Shown here piece by piece: positions 38,959 to 48,539 of a stretch of DNA of 64,000 nucleotides. Both the position numbers and the translations under genes were made by a program. The DNA lies in assembly GCF_011320225.1 (NCBI RefSeq), contig NZ_JAAOEN010000015.1, forward strand, positions 48,289 to 112,288, given 5' to 3'. Numbering within the stretch: the first letter of the stretch is position 1; every line of letters begins with the position of its first letter. The notes below the pieces were generated by a model. The model had not been told where the DNA came from. It made no database searches and worked only from the letters and a program-made list of their open reading frames with translations. Source of the stretch: Phytoactinopolyspora limicola. Its GTDB lineage: Bacteria; Actinomycetota; Actinomycetes; Jiangellales; Jiangellaceae.

Positions 38959-39741
38959 TCAGGACAACGTGACCTCGGCGGTCACTTCCTGGCGCTCGTC
39001 GCTCACCAGGTCACCCTCCTCGTCGACCGGCGTCAACCGGGCCTCGAAGATAACCGCGGCGTCAGTCCGGTACATGAAGTTGTCGCCGTAGGAGACCGAC
39101 TGTCCAGGCTCAAGGTGGTAGATCCCGTCCTCGGGACGGTCGTCCACTGCGTCGTTGTTGACGCCCATCTCCTCGTAGAGGGAAAAGTCGGTGATGGAGT
39201 CCATCCCCTGCAGGTACGGCCAGTCTTCGTACTTGGGCGAAATGTCGACGAGACTGATGCTCATCGGGATGGTCTCGCTCGACGTGTTGGTGACGACGTA
39301 GTTGACGAACACGATGTCATCGCCTTCGGCCAGCACGGGCTGGTTGTCGTCGGGGTCGACCAACATGCCGTCCTTAGGCGACGGCGTGACGCCCACCTGA
39401 TAGACCGCAACCTCGAAGTTGTCCCCTTCGATCGTCGTGATCTGGTCACCCGGGGTGACAACCGGGGCCGCCCACGACGGAGCGTCGCCGCCGTTCGGGC
39501 TGTCGGCCACCTCTTCGACCTCGTCGACGTCGTCGGTGTCGTCGGTGTCGTCGTCAGTGTCCTCCGCGTCGTCGACGTCCTCCTCGGAGGCGTCGTCATC
39601 GACGTCCGAGGACTCACTCGTCGTGCCGTCGCCTCCCTCGTCATCGGCGTCGTCGTCGGAGCCACACGCGACCAGGCCCAGCGCCAGCACGGCGCCGGAG
39701 GTCACGGTGACGATGCGACGCCGGGAAAGCGTCATGCGCAT
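38959..39741 (-). CDS. Lipoprotein with acidic linker and DUF4352-like domain
   Basis: About 260 residues. Lipoprotein signal with lipobox LGLVAC, then about 55 residues made almost only of Asp, Glu, Ser, Thr and Val (EDVDDAEDTDDDTDDTDDVD). The mature domain (VVTPGDQITTIEGDNFEVAV, VNYVVTNTSSETIPMSISLV) resembles DUF4352-type immunoglobulin-like folds. ATG 39741 is set by GGAAGG six bases upstream. The acidic linker is encoded by repetitive GAC/GTC-rich DNA. Function unknown. Confidence 0.75.
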   Translation of the reverse strand: MRMTLSRRRIVTVTSGAVLALGLVACGSDDDADDEGGDGTTSESSDVDDDASEEDVDDAEDTDDDTDDTDDVDEVEEVADSPNGGDAPSWAAPVVTPGDQITTIEGDNFEVAVYQVGVTPSPKDGMLVDPDDNQPVLAEGDDIVFVNYVVTNTSSETIPMSISLVDISPKYEDWPYLQGMDSITDFSLYEEMGVNNDAVDDRPEDGIYHLEPGQSVSYGDNFMYRTDAAVIFEARLTPVDEEGDLVSDERQEVTAEVTLS

Positions 39742-40069
39742 GCTGTTCCTTCCAATCATCTCAACATGGGGTAATCCGGCGCAGTCGCCGGAGGTCCACG
39801 AGCCGCAGTGCCTGCGAAAATATGGCCGGCCAAATGGACCGCGGCGAGCCTATGCGCCGCCCCCAGCACGGGGTTCGGCAGGCGGAAAGCTCCGTGATCA
39901 TGTCCGGATGATAGATTTACCGGTTTTCCTCAACCCGACTACCTCGGTCGGCGTGACCCGCGCCGGGGACCGTGGCTGAGCCGTGATTTGGCCGATCGTG
40001 ACGTTGTCGCCGGGTGGCTGCCGCTGGGCACGACGACACGGAGGTCGGCGATGTTCCTCAGCCCGGTGA
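39742..40069. other. Intergenic stretch with no supported gene
   Basis: About 330 bases between the acidic lipoprotein gene (divergent side) and the end of the lipoprotein array. I see no family-like frame. Base composition is mixed, with a short AT-richer part near 39,905-39,930. The far end runs into a vestigial lipoprotein B start. Confidence 0.5.
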
Positions 40070-40090
40070 GGTGGGTGCGCGGAGGTTCAT
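40070..40090 (-). pseudogene. Vestigial start of a lipoprotein B gene
   Basis: The 21 bases ending in ATGAAC-type start (minus strand reads ATGAACCTCCGCGCACCCAC then C) are identical to the first 21 bases of the intact lipoprotein B gene at 41986-42006. As there, the ATG overlaps the stop of a lipoprotein A gene (ATGA). The frame then hits a stop after a few codons. A deleted lipoprotein B copy is the simplest reading. Confidence 0.75.
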
Positions 40091-40563
40091 GTGTCGCTCG
40101 GAGACTCGCTGGTCCTGATGCACGGTGACGTCGACTTGATGCTGAGTCGGCCGTCGTCGCGTTCCAGTAGGCGGATGGTGAAGCCGTCGGTGCGGGCGGT
40201 AAGTACCCTAGCCAGCTCACGGTCGCGCACGTCGCGGATGATGTCGTAGCCCTGACCAGACCAGAAGGTGTACACGTCATCGAAGGTCTGTTGGTTGTCT
40301 TCGATGGGGAGATTGTCGAGCCAATATCGGCGTTCTACTTGATAGAGACCGTTGTGGCGGCCTGAGCGATCATCACAAGGCACGTCAAACCGGGGCCGAG
40401 GCTCAGGGGCGGAATCCGTGCCAGCCGCTTCAGCTAGTTCGAGCGCGTGCTGATCCACTGTTGTCAGTGCTTCTTCCTCAGTCATCGCCTGCTCCGCATC
40501 TCTCATGCAGCCGGTGATCGCGAGCATCGCCATCGAAATGATCATCAAGGCGAGTCTTGTCAT
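40087..40563 (-). CDS. Lipoprotein A paralogue 4, putative immunity-like protein
   Basis: 158 residues, lipobox LAITGC. Conserved family core: PCDDRSGRHNGLYQVERRYW, then LPIEDNQQTFDD, YDIIRDVRDRELARVLTART and the closing SPCIRTSESP. Two conserved Cys remain after the lipidated one and may pair. Most distal of four tandem paralogues. The ATG at 40563 is set by alignment of leader sequences; the stop of a hydrolase scar overlaps it (TGATG). Function unknown; immunity is inferred from context. Confidence 0.75.
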   Translation of the reverse strand: MTRLALMIISMAMLAITGCMRDAEQAMTEEEALTTVDQHALELAEAAGTDSAPEPRPRFDVPCDDRSGRHNGLYQVERRYWLDNLPIEDNQQTFDDVYTFWSGQGYDIIRDVRDRELARVLTARTDGFTIRLLERDDGRLSIKSTSPCIRTSESPSDT

Positions 40564-40605
40564 CAGTGCACCCATCCGAGTTGGCCAGTGATTGCGACGG
40601 CGATT
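40563..40605 (-). pseudogene. Scar of a DUF1023 hydrolase 3' end
   Basis: Thirteen codons read IAVAITGQLGWVH then stop; the intact hydrolase ends FAYIITGQYGFVR then stop. In both, the stop overlaps the ATG of a lipoprotein A gene by two bases (TGATG here, TAATG there). Only the tip of the gene is left, starting directly after the ATGA at the end of paralogue 3. Confidence 0.75.
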
Positions 40606-41085
40606 TCATGTGTTGCTCGGAGACTCGCTCGTTCTGATGCATGGAGATGTGGCGTTGATGCTGAGCTGACCGTCGTCGCGTTCGAGGACGCGGATGGTGA
40701 AGCCGTCGGTGCGGGCGGTAAGTACCCTAGCCAGCTCACGGTCGCGCACGTCTCTGACAATGTCGTAGCCCTGCTCCGTCCAGTAGGCGTGCAGGTCGTC
40801 GAAGACTTGTTGATTCTCCGCGCGAGGAACTTCGGCGAGCCAATAGACGCGATCTACCTGGTAGAGGCCATTGTGTTGGCCCGATCGGTCGGTGCAAGGG
40901 ATATCGAGCGGTGGGAGTTGTGCTGGTTGTGGCCGCGGCGTGACCGTGTCGATAGCGCTGCGGATATGTTGTTCGGCTCGGTCGAGTGCCTCAGCCTCGG
41001 TCATGGAAGAGCCCGTTGCTCCTGCGCAGCTGGCAAGCACGAACGCCAAGGCTGTAATGAAGAGCGCGATCCTAAGGCTTCTCAT
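40606..41085 (-). CDS. Lipoprotein A paralogue 3, putative immunity-like protein
   Basis: 159 residues, signal with lipobox VLASC. Core: PCTDRSGQHNGLYQVDRVYW, then YDIVRDVRDRELARVLTART and SPCIRTSESP. Closest by DNA to paralogues 4 and 2 in the last third. ATG 41085 is chosen over a much longer frame because the signal peptide starts there. A longer remnant of the hydrolase C-terminus lies directly upstream. Confidence 0.75.
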   Translation of the reverse strand: MRSLRIALFITALAFVLASCAGATGSSMTEAEALDRAEQHIRSAIDTVTPRPQPAQLPPLDIPCTDRSGQHNGLYQVDRVYWLAEVPRAENQQVFDDLHAYWTEQGYDIVRDVRDRELARVLTARTDGFTIRVLERDDGQLSINATSPCIRTSESPSNT

Positions 41086-41163
41086 CAGTGGCCCCGTTTG
41101 GGCTGGCCAATAGGTGCACATGGTGCCGGACCATGCTTTCGTCATCCCAGTAGCCGGATGAAG
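41086..41163 (-). pseudogene. Remnant of a DUF1023 hydrolase C-terminus
   Basis: A segment reading SSGYWDDESMVRHHVHLLAS aligns with the end of the intact hydrolase (SSYWDNGNKARNNFAYIITG), which follows the putative catalytic His there. The two DNA stretches match from TCC-GC-TA-TGGGA onward, and the remnant runs into the start of lipoprotein A paralogue 3. Sequence further upstream, to 41271, shows no clear coding. Confidence 0.7.
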
Positions 41164-41271
41164 CCCGAGGTGAGCGTGGAAGTCCTTGCTCAGCCTTGGC
41201 AATGGGTAACGCGGCGATAGCCAGGAATCTCGTGATCAGCATTGTCGGTGCGATGCAGCGCAGCAATGTGA

Positions 41272-42006
41272 TCATTCGAATAGCCCTTCGCACGGAGCGA
41301 GGTCGTCGTTGTAGCTGACGTTCGAGACCATCCAGCGGCCGTCCAGGTGTTGCAAGGTGGGTGTTGTTAGGTAAAAGGGATCGTCGGCCGTTGGAGGGAC
41401 ACCTGCCGGGCCGTAGAACCACCCGCGGTTGTCGATGCAGACGGCCGCGGTCGCCGTGCCGCCGTCGATCTCTACCGAAAGCGCGATCTCGTCGACGGGT
41501 GGGCCGCTGTGGACGAGTTCTTCGTCGATCATCTGTTCGGCGTACTCGCGAGTGGTAGTGAGGTTGGGGTCGATGGCATGTTGTTGCATGCCGGAGTCCT
41601 CGAACGGGACTCCCCAGAGGAGTTGTTCCCACGCGGCCTCGTAGTGGCCGAGGGCTTCGATGACGTCGAGTTCTTCGTCGGTGGCGTCGTCGGGTGGGGT
41701 GATGGGGATGACGTCGCGGAGTTCGACGACGTTCTCCTGGGGGAGGTATGGCTGGGTGAAAGTGGCCACAGGGGTGGGGTCATCGTCGGATGAGACGTCG
41801 TTGGTGGTTTCCTCGGGGGGTTCGTCGGTCGGTTCGGGGTTGCCGGTCGGATCGGGTTCCGGTGTCAAGGTGTTTGATGTGGTGGTCGCCGGGGTGGTGG
41901 GGGCGACGGTCGCTGGCTCGGTGTCAGAGCCGCATGCCGCTACGGCTAGTGCAGTTATTGCTGTGAATGCGAGTAGGTGAGTGATGGTGGGTGCGCGGAG
42001 GTTCAT
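41272..42006 (-). CDS. Lipoprotein B paralogue (downstream copy)
   Basis: 244 residues. Lipobox LAVAAC, then a Pro/Thr/Glu-rich linker of about 65 residues, then a globular domain (FTQPYLPQENVVELRDVIPI, VCIDNRGWFYGPAGVPPTAD, RWMVSNVSYNDDLAPCEGLFE). The domain resembles small NTF2-like secreted domains but I cannot name a family. From the linker end onward it is nearly identical to the copy at 45948-46655, while signal and linker differ. ATG overlaps the stop of lipoprotein A paralogue 2 (ATGA). Confidence 0.75.
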   Translation of the reverse strand: MNLRAPTITHLLAFTAITALAVAACGSDTEPATVAPTTPATTTSNTLTPEPDPTGNPEPTDEPPEETTNDVSSDDDPTPVATFTQPYLPQENVVELRDVIPITPPDDATDEELDVIEALGHYEAAWEQLLWGVPFEDSGMQQHAIDPNLTTTREYAEQMIDEELVHSGPPVDEIALSVEIDGGTATAAVCIDNRGWFYGPAGVPPTADDPFYLTTPTLQHLDGRWMVSNVSYNDDLAPCEGLFE

Positions 42007-42476
42007 GTGTCCCTCGGAGACTCGCCGGTCCTGATGCACGGTGACCTCGATGTGATGCTGAGTCGGCCGTCGCTGCGTTCCAATAGGCGGATGGTTAAGC
42101 CGTCGGTGCGGGCGGTGAGTACCCGAGCCAGCTCACGGTCGCGCACGTCGCGGATGATGTCGTAGCCTCGATCCGTCCAGAAGGTGTGTGCCGCATCGAA
42201 GGTCTGCTGATTGTCTTTGACGGGGAGATCGTCGAGCCAATAGCGGCGCTCGACTTGATAGAGACCGTTGTGTCGGCCGAAGTGGTCATCACAAGGCACG
42301 TCGACTGGCGGGAACTGCTCCGTGCGCGGCCGGGGGGTCATGGCGTCGGCCGCATCGTGGACATGCTGGCCGACCTGCTCGATGGCTTCGTCTTCGGTCA
42401 TCGAAACGTCCTTCCCCGTGCAGCCGGTGACCGCCAGTACGACGATCGATGCGACTAGCACAGCGACTCTTCTCAT
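42003..42476 (-). CDS. Lipoprotein A paralogue 2, putative immunity-like protein
   Basis: 157 residues, lipobox LAVTGC. Core: PCDDHFGRHNGLYQVERRYW, LPVKDNQQTFDA, YDIIRDVRDRELARVLTART, SPCIRTGESP. ATG 42476 is chosen at the signal peptide; the longer frame upstream runs through scar sequence. Only member of the four still followed by an intact lipoprotein B gene. Confidence 0.75.
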   Translation of the reverse strand: MRRVAVLVASIVVLAVTGCTGKDVSMTEDEAIEQVGQHVHDAADAMTPRPRTEQFPPVDVPCDDHFGRHNGLYQVERRYWLDDLPVKDNQQTFDAAHTFWTDRGYDIIRDVRDRELARVLTARTDGLTIRLLERSDGRLSITSRSPCIRTGESPRDT

Positions 42477-42586
42477 GAGTATTCCCGTTCGAACGGGCCA
42501 GTGATTGCGACGGCGAGCGCGATGTGGCGTGATGGTGAGTCGGTGAGTGGTGTCGAGGCGGGTGGTGGTGAGCGCGCGGAGTTCAT
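42473..42586 (-). pseudogene. Fusion scar: lipoprotein B start joined to a hydrolase 3' end
   Basis: A 37-codon frame begins with ATGAAC overlapping the stop of paralogue 1 and CTCCGCGC-like bases as in lipoprotein B starts (one base missing). It ends LAVAITGPFEREYS then stop, the last part aligning with the hydrolase end (IITG...). The stop overlaps the ATG of paralogue 2 (ATGA). Everything between a B start and a hydrolase tip appears deleted. Whether it is translated is unknown. Confidence 0.65.
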
Positions 42587-43059
42587 GTGTCGCTCGGAGA
42601 CTCACTGGTCCTGATGCATGGAGACGTCGCACGGATGCTGAGCTCTCCTTCAACGCTCTCCAGGAGATGAACCGTGAAACCATCACTGTGCGCCGTCAAA
42701 GCGCGGGCCTGGGCGCGGTCGCGGATGTCGTCGACGATCTCGTAGCCGGTGTCAGTCCAGTAGGCATACAGTGTGTCGAAAGTTTGTCGATTGTCTTCAA
42801 CTGGCAGGTCGTGGAGCCAGTATCGGCGCTCGACTTGGTAGAGGCCGTCGTCCCGGCCCGCCTGATCTCTGCACGGAATGTCAAGTCGGCGCCTCGGCTC
42901 AACAGAAGGAGCAGGAATGATCTGCGCAACGGCGTCGGCGATGTGTTGCTCGGCACGTTCAAGTGCCTCTGCCTCGGTCATGAAAGAGTCCTCCGTCCCT
43001 GTGCATCCGGTGAGCGCAAACGCCACGGCAGCCGAGACGGCCCCGATGAAATGTCGCAT
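42583..43059 (-). CDS. Lipoprotein A paralogue 1, adjacent to the intact hydrolase
   Basis: 158 residues, lipobox FALTGC. Core: PCRDQAGRDDGLYQVERRYW, LPVEDNRQTFDT, YEIVDDIRDRAQARALTAHS, SPCIRTSESP. It is the most divergent member. The ATG overlaps the hydrolase stop (TAATG), so the two are translationally coupled. If the hydrolase is a secreted effector, this is the best candidate for its cognate protector. Confidence 0.78.
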   Translation of the reverse strand: MRHFIGAVSAAVAFALTGCTGTEDSFMTEAEALERAEQHIADAVAQIIPAPSVEPRRRLDIPCRDQAGRDDGLYQVERRYWLHDLPVEDNRQTFDTLYAYWTDTGYEIVDDIRDRAQARALTAHSDGFTVHLLESVEGELSIRATSPCIRTSESPSDT

Positions 43060-44507
43060 TAGCGAACGAACCCGTATTGGCCGGTAATGATGTAGGCGAA
43101 GTTGTTCCGCGCCTTGTTTCCGTTGTCCCAATAGCTGGAGTGTCCGCCTGGGTTGCTTCTGAAGTAGGTCGGACCGATAGTGCCGTCAATCGTGTGGAGA
43201 CCGAAGCGGTTGCTGGAAGGCTGTGTCCCGAGGATCCGATCGGGCGTGAACAGAATCGGATCCCCATGTGCCGTCGTAGCGAAAACATGCCCGGCATCGA
43301 CTCCGAGATCTGAAACGTGGTTGACACCTACCCCCGGACTTGCGATGAACACGAGATTGTCCACGTGTATGTCTCCTTCCTTGGCGGCATGTCCAATGAC
43401 GGTGGTGCCGTAGCTGTGTCCAAGGAGCGTGTTGTGGGAGTTGCCTTCTATATGGGTAACGCGGAGTGTTTCTTGGAAGCGGCGTAGATTAGGGGCGGCG
43501 GACTCGGCCCTGCTGGGGCTCCACGCGGTGTGGGACGGGTTCTGAACGTCGAGGATGACATCCTGTGGCGCGTTGTATCCGAGCCACATGATCACGGCCG
43601 TTGAGCTGGATTTTGCCGCATCGTGGGCGTCGTCGAACATGATGTCGGCGCGGCGGATGTCGGTGTTGATGCGTTCGTCGAGCTGGCTGCCCGTGCCGGG
43701 GACGTAAGTGCCGACGTTGTCGGCTTCATCCGGGTTGCCAATCGAGATGACGGTGCGGCCCAAGCCCTGTGTGCTGAAGTCGATGAGGTATGCGGGTGGA
43801 TCGGTGCGTTCTAGTCGTTCTTGGATGGCGAGTAGGCCGGGCAGGCGTTGGCCAAGGCGTGAGGCTTCCTGGAGGCGGGGAAGGTGTGCCATGGGATCGG
43901 TTGGTGGGACTGGGCGGCCGTCGAAGTAGAGAGGTGTATCCAGACCGGGCGGGTTGATCAGTCTGCTCAGTTCGTGCCGTAGGCGCTCGATCTCATGCGC
44001 CAGGACTGCTCGGTTTGCTTGGTCGCGAAACGAGACGGGGACCCCGTCGAGCCGACCTAGCAGGTAGGGGTGGTACTCGGTGAGGTAGTTCTTCTCGTCG
44101 TCGCCTAGTCCGGTCCACCACTGGTTCACCTCGCCTGGGGGACGGCTGGTTTGGTCGTGGATTTGATGGCTAACGTGGCCGTTGCCATCGATCAGATCGC
44201 CAGTGAAATGGACGACGCCATCTTCGCCATGCAAACGGTAGTTGCTCTGGTGGACCAGCAGAATTTCGGCTCGACGGTGCCGTTCACGTAGGTCGGGAAC
44301 CACTGAATCAAGTTCGCGTTTGGCGGCGCCGAGGCGGTTGAGGCTAGCCGTGTCGACGCCGAAGTAGGCGAAGTCTCGTTCCAGGCCTGGCAGCCATTGG
44401 TGTAGCCCGTTCAGCGTCTCTTCAAGGTCGGCGACGGCCTGGCCGAGGACGTCGAGATCAATGGAGGCGTAGCGGTTGCTTGCCGATGTGTTCACCGCGA
44501 ACTCCAA
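43059..44507 (-). CDS. DUF1023 (Abhydrolase_8) alpha/beta hydrolase
   Basis: 482 residues. The N-terminal 220 are helical (LGQAVADLEETLNGLHQWLP; WWTGLGDDEKNYLTEYHPYL), as in proteins exported with WXG100 partners. The hydrolase domain has the oxyanion region VIMWLGYNAPQD, the nucleophile elbow LLGHSYGTTV, the strand FIASPGVGVNH and the putative catalytic His in NPGGHSSYWD. No signal peptide. The small WXG-type gene directly upstream suggests type VII-like export. Biochemical substrate of this family is not settled; esterase or lipase activity is plausible. Confidence 0.85.
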   Translation of the reverse strand: MEFAVNTSASNRYASIDLDVLGQAVADLEETLNGLHQWLPGLERDFAYFGVDTASLNRLGAAKRELDSVVPDLRERHRRAEILLVHQSNYRLHGEDGVVHFTGDLIDGNGHVSHQIHDQTSRPPGEVNQWWTGLGDDEKNYLTEYHPYLLGRLDGVPVSFRDQANRAVLAHEIERLRHELSRLINPPGLDTPLYFDGRPVPPTDPMAHLPRLQEASRLGQRLPGLLAIQERLERTDPPAYLIDFSTQGLGRTVISIGNPDEADNVGTYVPGTGSQLDERINTDIRRADIMFDDAHDAAKSSSTAVIMWLGYNAPQDVILDVQNPSHTAWSPSRAESAAPNLRRFQETLRVTHIEGNSHNTLLGHSYGTTVIGHAAKEGDIHVDNLVFIASPGVGVNHVSDLGVDAGHVFATTAHGDPILFTPDRILGTQPSSNRFGLHTIDGTIGPTYFRSNPGGHSSYWDNGNKARNNFAYIITGQYGFVR

Positions 44508-44560
44508 CTAGAGACTGCTTCGTCGGCCTTGGTGCACGGCCGTGCTGTGGTGGATTCGTG

Positions 44561-44875
44561 TCATCGGCTGTTCAGCTCCGCTTGCATTAGCTCGGCGACG
44601 TCTTCTGGGACCAGGTCGTCCATTGCTCCTAGAGAGGTCTCGATGTCGGTGATGAGGTCGGTGCGGCTGGTGCTGATGTCGTTGGCGGCGGGTGCGAGTG
44701 AGTGGTCATAGGTGTCTTGCGCAACCGATCCTGTCCATCCCTGGCCGACGCCGATGGTCTCGGCCGGTCCAGTGATGTCCATGATGTCGTCGAGAGCGCG
44801 TTGCGCCCGTTTGAGCACTTGTTCGAGGGCGGCCTTCATCGGGTTGGGGACCATCGGTGGTGTCTCGTCGTCCAC
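44561..44875 (-). CDS. WXG100-like small helical protein
   Basis: 104 residues, predicted as two helices joined at GQGWTGSVAQDTYDHS, which holds the W-x-G turn near the middle as in WXG100 proteins. The C-terminal helix (DISTSRTDLITDIETSLG) lacks the classic YxxxD/E export signal. GTG start. It precedes the DUF1023 hydrolase by about 50 bases on the same strand, so the two likely act as partners. No ESX core component genes are in this window. Confidence 0.7.
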   Translation of the reverse strand: MDDETPPMVPNPMKAALEQVLKRAQRALDDIMDITGPAETIGVGQGWTGSVAQDTYDHSLAPAANDISTSRTDLITDIETSLGAMDDLVPEDVAELMQAELNSR

Positions 44876-44928
44876 AGCGGTGGTGTCTTTCTACGAGTGC
44901 TCTCGTTGGGGCTGTGTTGGGGTGTTGA

Positions 44929-45945
44929 TCAGCGGACGATGGTTTGAACCTCGGCGACGGGTACGGTGATCGATTGGTCGGTGTAGATCGAGTCCAGATC
45001 ACCGCTGTCGGTCTCGGCGCCGTTGAATCCGCCGCGCCAGCCGGTTTGCCAGACGGCGTCGATGGAGACCGGGAATCCGGCTGGGTAGGCGGTCGATGCG
45101 CGCTCGAAGGTCACGGCGCAGGCGGGTTCGGTGCCGGGGCTCCACGCGGTGATCGCTTCGGCGGGGCTGCATGTCGTGCCGCCGGCCGGCGAGGTGATGC
45201 GTAGACCGTCGGTGCTGGCCCATACCTCGACCCAGGTGCCGGTTTCGGGGATGGTGGCGCGGAGTTCGAGTCGGCCGTTCTCGCCGCCAACAGCGTTTTC
45301 GTCGACAACCCAGTATCCGGTACTGAAGTTGACCATGGTGGTGTTGTCGGTGCCGGACATCTTCGGGTTCTGGTCGACCTCGGGCGACGGGATCTCGATC
45401 AGCGCGTGTGCGGTCAGCGCAAGTTCTTCGGGTTGGATGACCACGGGTGGTTCGGTTTCGGTGTTCTCCCACCACACCGCGATCTGGGGGATACAGGCGT
45501 CGGGGTACCACGCCTGACAGGTACCGAGAAAAGCCTCGAAGTCATCGATCGTGGCGCCGTCGACGCATTGAGCGCGGTACCAACGACCGTCGCGTGGTTC
45601 GTCGTTTTCAAGGATCTCAATGATGTAGTCCGGGTTGGGGAGGAAGTACCAACTCACGGGAGTTCTGGTAAGGGTGGTGAACCACCACGCGAGAAACTCT
45701 TCATCGCTGTCAAACGCGTTCCACCAGCAGCGTGCTGGGATCGACACGGTCTCGGTGCGGCTACCCCCGGGTATGGTGTCACCCTCGATCACGATCGTCT
45801 CGGTAACCGAACCCTCGACGGTCTTGTCGTCGTCTTCCGAGTTGTTGTCGCGGCCGTTGGCGTGGACGGGTGCGAGAAACGCCGAGGAGAGTAGGCAAGC
45901 GACCGCCAAGGTCAGCAGACCGCGTCGAATAGGGCGCTGGTTCAT
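44929..45945 (-). CDS. Secreted protein C, paralogue of 51728-52786
   Basis: 338 residues with a signal peptide (RRGLLTLAVACLLSSAFLAP). Features shared with the second copy are SIPARCWWNAF (a Cys-Trp-Trp motif), PEVDQNPKMSG, a TMVNFSTGYWV strand, TWVEVWASTDGLRITSPAGG, TTCSPAEAITAW, and the closing IYTDQSITVPVAEVQTIV. Five or more conserved Cys suggest disulfides. It resembles actinobacterial secreted proteins of unknown role. It begins within a few bases of the lipoprotein B stop; ATG 45945 or GTG 45951 both fit. Confidence 0.72.
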   Translation of the reverse strand: MNQRPIRRGLLTLAVACLLSSAFLAPVHANGRDNNSEDDDKTVEGSVTETIVIEGDTIPGGSRTETVSIPARCWWNAFDSDEEFLAWWFTTLTRTPVSWYFLPNPDYIIEILENDEPRDGRWYRAQCVDGATIDDFEAFLGTCQAWYPDACIPQIAVWWENTETEPPVVIQPEELALTAHALIEIPSPEVDQNPKMSGTDNTTMVNFSTGYWVVDENAVGGENGRLELRATIPETGTWVEVWASTDGLRITSPAGGTTCSPAEAITAWSPGTEPACAVTFERASTAYPAGFPVSIDAVWQTGWRGGFNGAETDSGDLDSIYTDQSITVPVAEVQTIVR

Positions 45946-45947
45946 GC

Positions 45948-46655
45948 TCACTCGAACAACTCCTCGCAAGGTGAGACGTCGTCGTCGTAGCTGACGTTCG
46001 ACACCATCCAGCGGCCGTCCAGGCGTTGCAAGGTGGGTGTTGTTAGGTAAAAGGGATCGTCGGCCGTTGGAGGGACACCTGCCGGGCCGTAGAACCACCC
46101 GCGGTTGTCGATGCAGACGGCCGCGGTCGCGGTGTCGCCGTCGATCTCTACCGAAAGCGCGATCTCGTCGACGGGTGGGCCGCTGTGGACGAGTTCTTCG
46201 TCGATCATCTGTTCGGCGTACTCGCGAGTGGTAGTGAGGTTGGGGTCGATGGCATGTTGTTGCATGCCGGAGTCCTCGAACGGGACTCCCCAGAGGAGTT
46301 GTTCCCACGCGGCCTCGTAGTGGCCGAGGGCTTCGAGGACGTCGAGTTCTTCGTCGGTGGCGTCGTCGGGTGGGGTGATGGGGATGACGTCGCGGAGTTC
46401 GACGACGTTCTCCTGGGGGAGGTATGGCTGGGTGAAAGTGGCGGCCGGGCTGGGATCGTCGTCGGGTGTGGGGTCCGCGGTGGGTTCTTCCGTGGGGTCG
46501 GCGACGTCGGCGGGCTCGGGGTCCGGTGTCGGGGTGTCCGGCGCACTCGTGGCCGGGGTCGTCGCGTCGAGCCCGGCTGGTTCGCCGTTGGAGCCGCACG
46601 CCGCCACAGCGAGCGCGGACACCGCCGCTATCGTGATACGCAGGGTGAACCGCAT
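45948..46655 (-). CDS. Lipoprotein B paralogue (upstream copy), first gene of the cluster
   Basis: 235 residues; lipobox LAVAAC, Pro/Glu/Asp-rich linker, then the same globular domain as 41272-42006 with only about seven residue differences over roughly 165. The signal and linker are not alike, so the two genes are mosaics. It starts the minus-strand run of nine genes ending at 40087; about 240 bases separate it from the divergent mutase gene and must contain the cluster promoter. Confidence 0.75.
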   Translation of the reverse strand: MRFTLRITIAAVSALAVAACGSNGEPAGLDATTPATSAPDTPTPDPEPADVADPTEEPTADPTPDDDPSPAATFTQPYLPQENVVELRDVIPITPPDDATDEELDVLEALGHYEAAWEQLLWGVPFEDSGMQQHAIDPNLTTTREYAEQMIDEELVHSGPPVDEIALSVEIDGDTATAAVCIDNRGWFYGPAGVPPTADDPFYLTTPTLQRLDGRWMVSNVSYDDDVSPCEELFE

Positions 46656-46895
46656 GTGACTCCTTGTTCATCGTCTATCGCGACCACGGGTCAGGATAGC
46701 CGTAAGTGGTGTGGTGCGCACGGGGGCCAATAGCTCGTTCTGCCTCGTTGTCGTGAACCTGTTGGCTGTGAAGAATCTCCTGGTGTGCCACATCTCACGG
46801 CCATAACGTGGGGGGATCACTACGGTTGGGCCAAGCTTGACGACAACAGGACTTCCAGGCTTGACGTGAGAGCCGTCGGCCGAATCGAGGCGAGC

Positions 46896-48476
<1,581 letters not shown>

Positions 48477-48539
48477 CCACCCGCCGGCGGTGTCCAGGTG
48501 TTGCCTGGCCGCGCGGCGGGCGGCGGGGAGTGGAGGGTG

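Noticed and set aside
41072..41632. A 186-codon minus-strand frame inside lipoprotein B
   Set aside because: Most of it is an Arg-rich shadow of lipoprotein B. Only its last part (41086-41163) matches the hydrolase C-terminus and is kept as a remnant.
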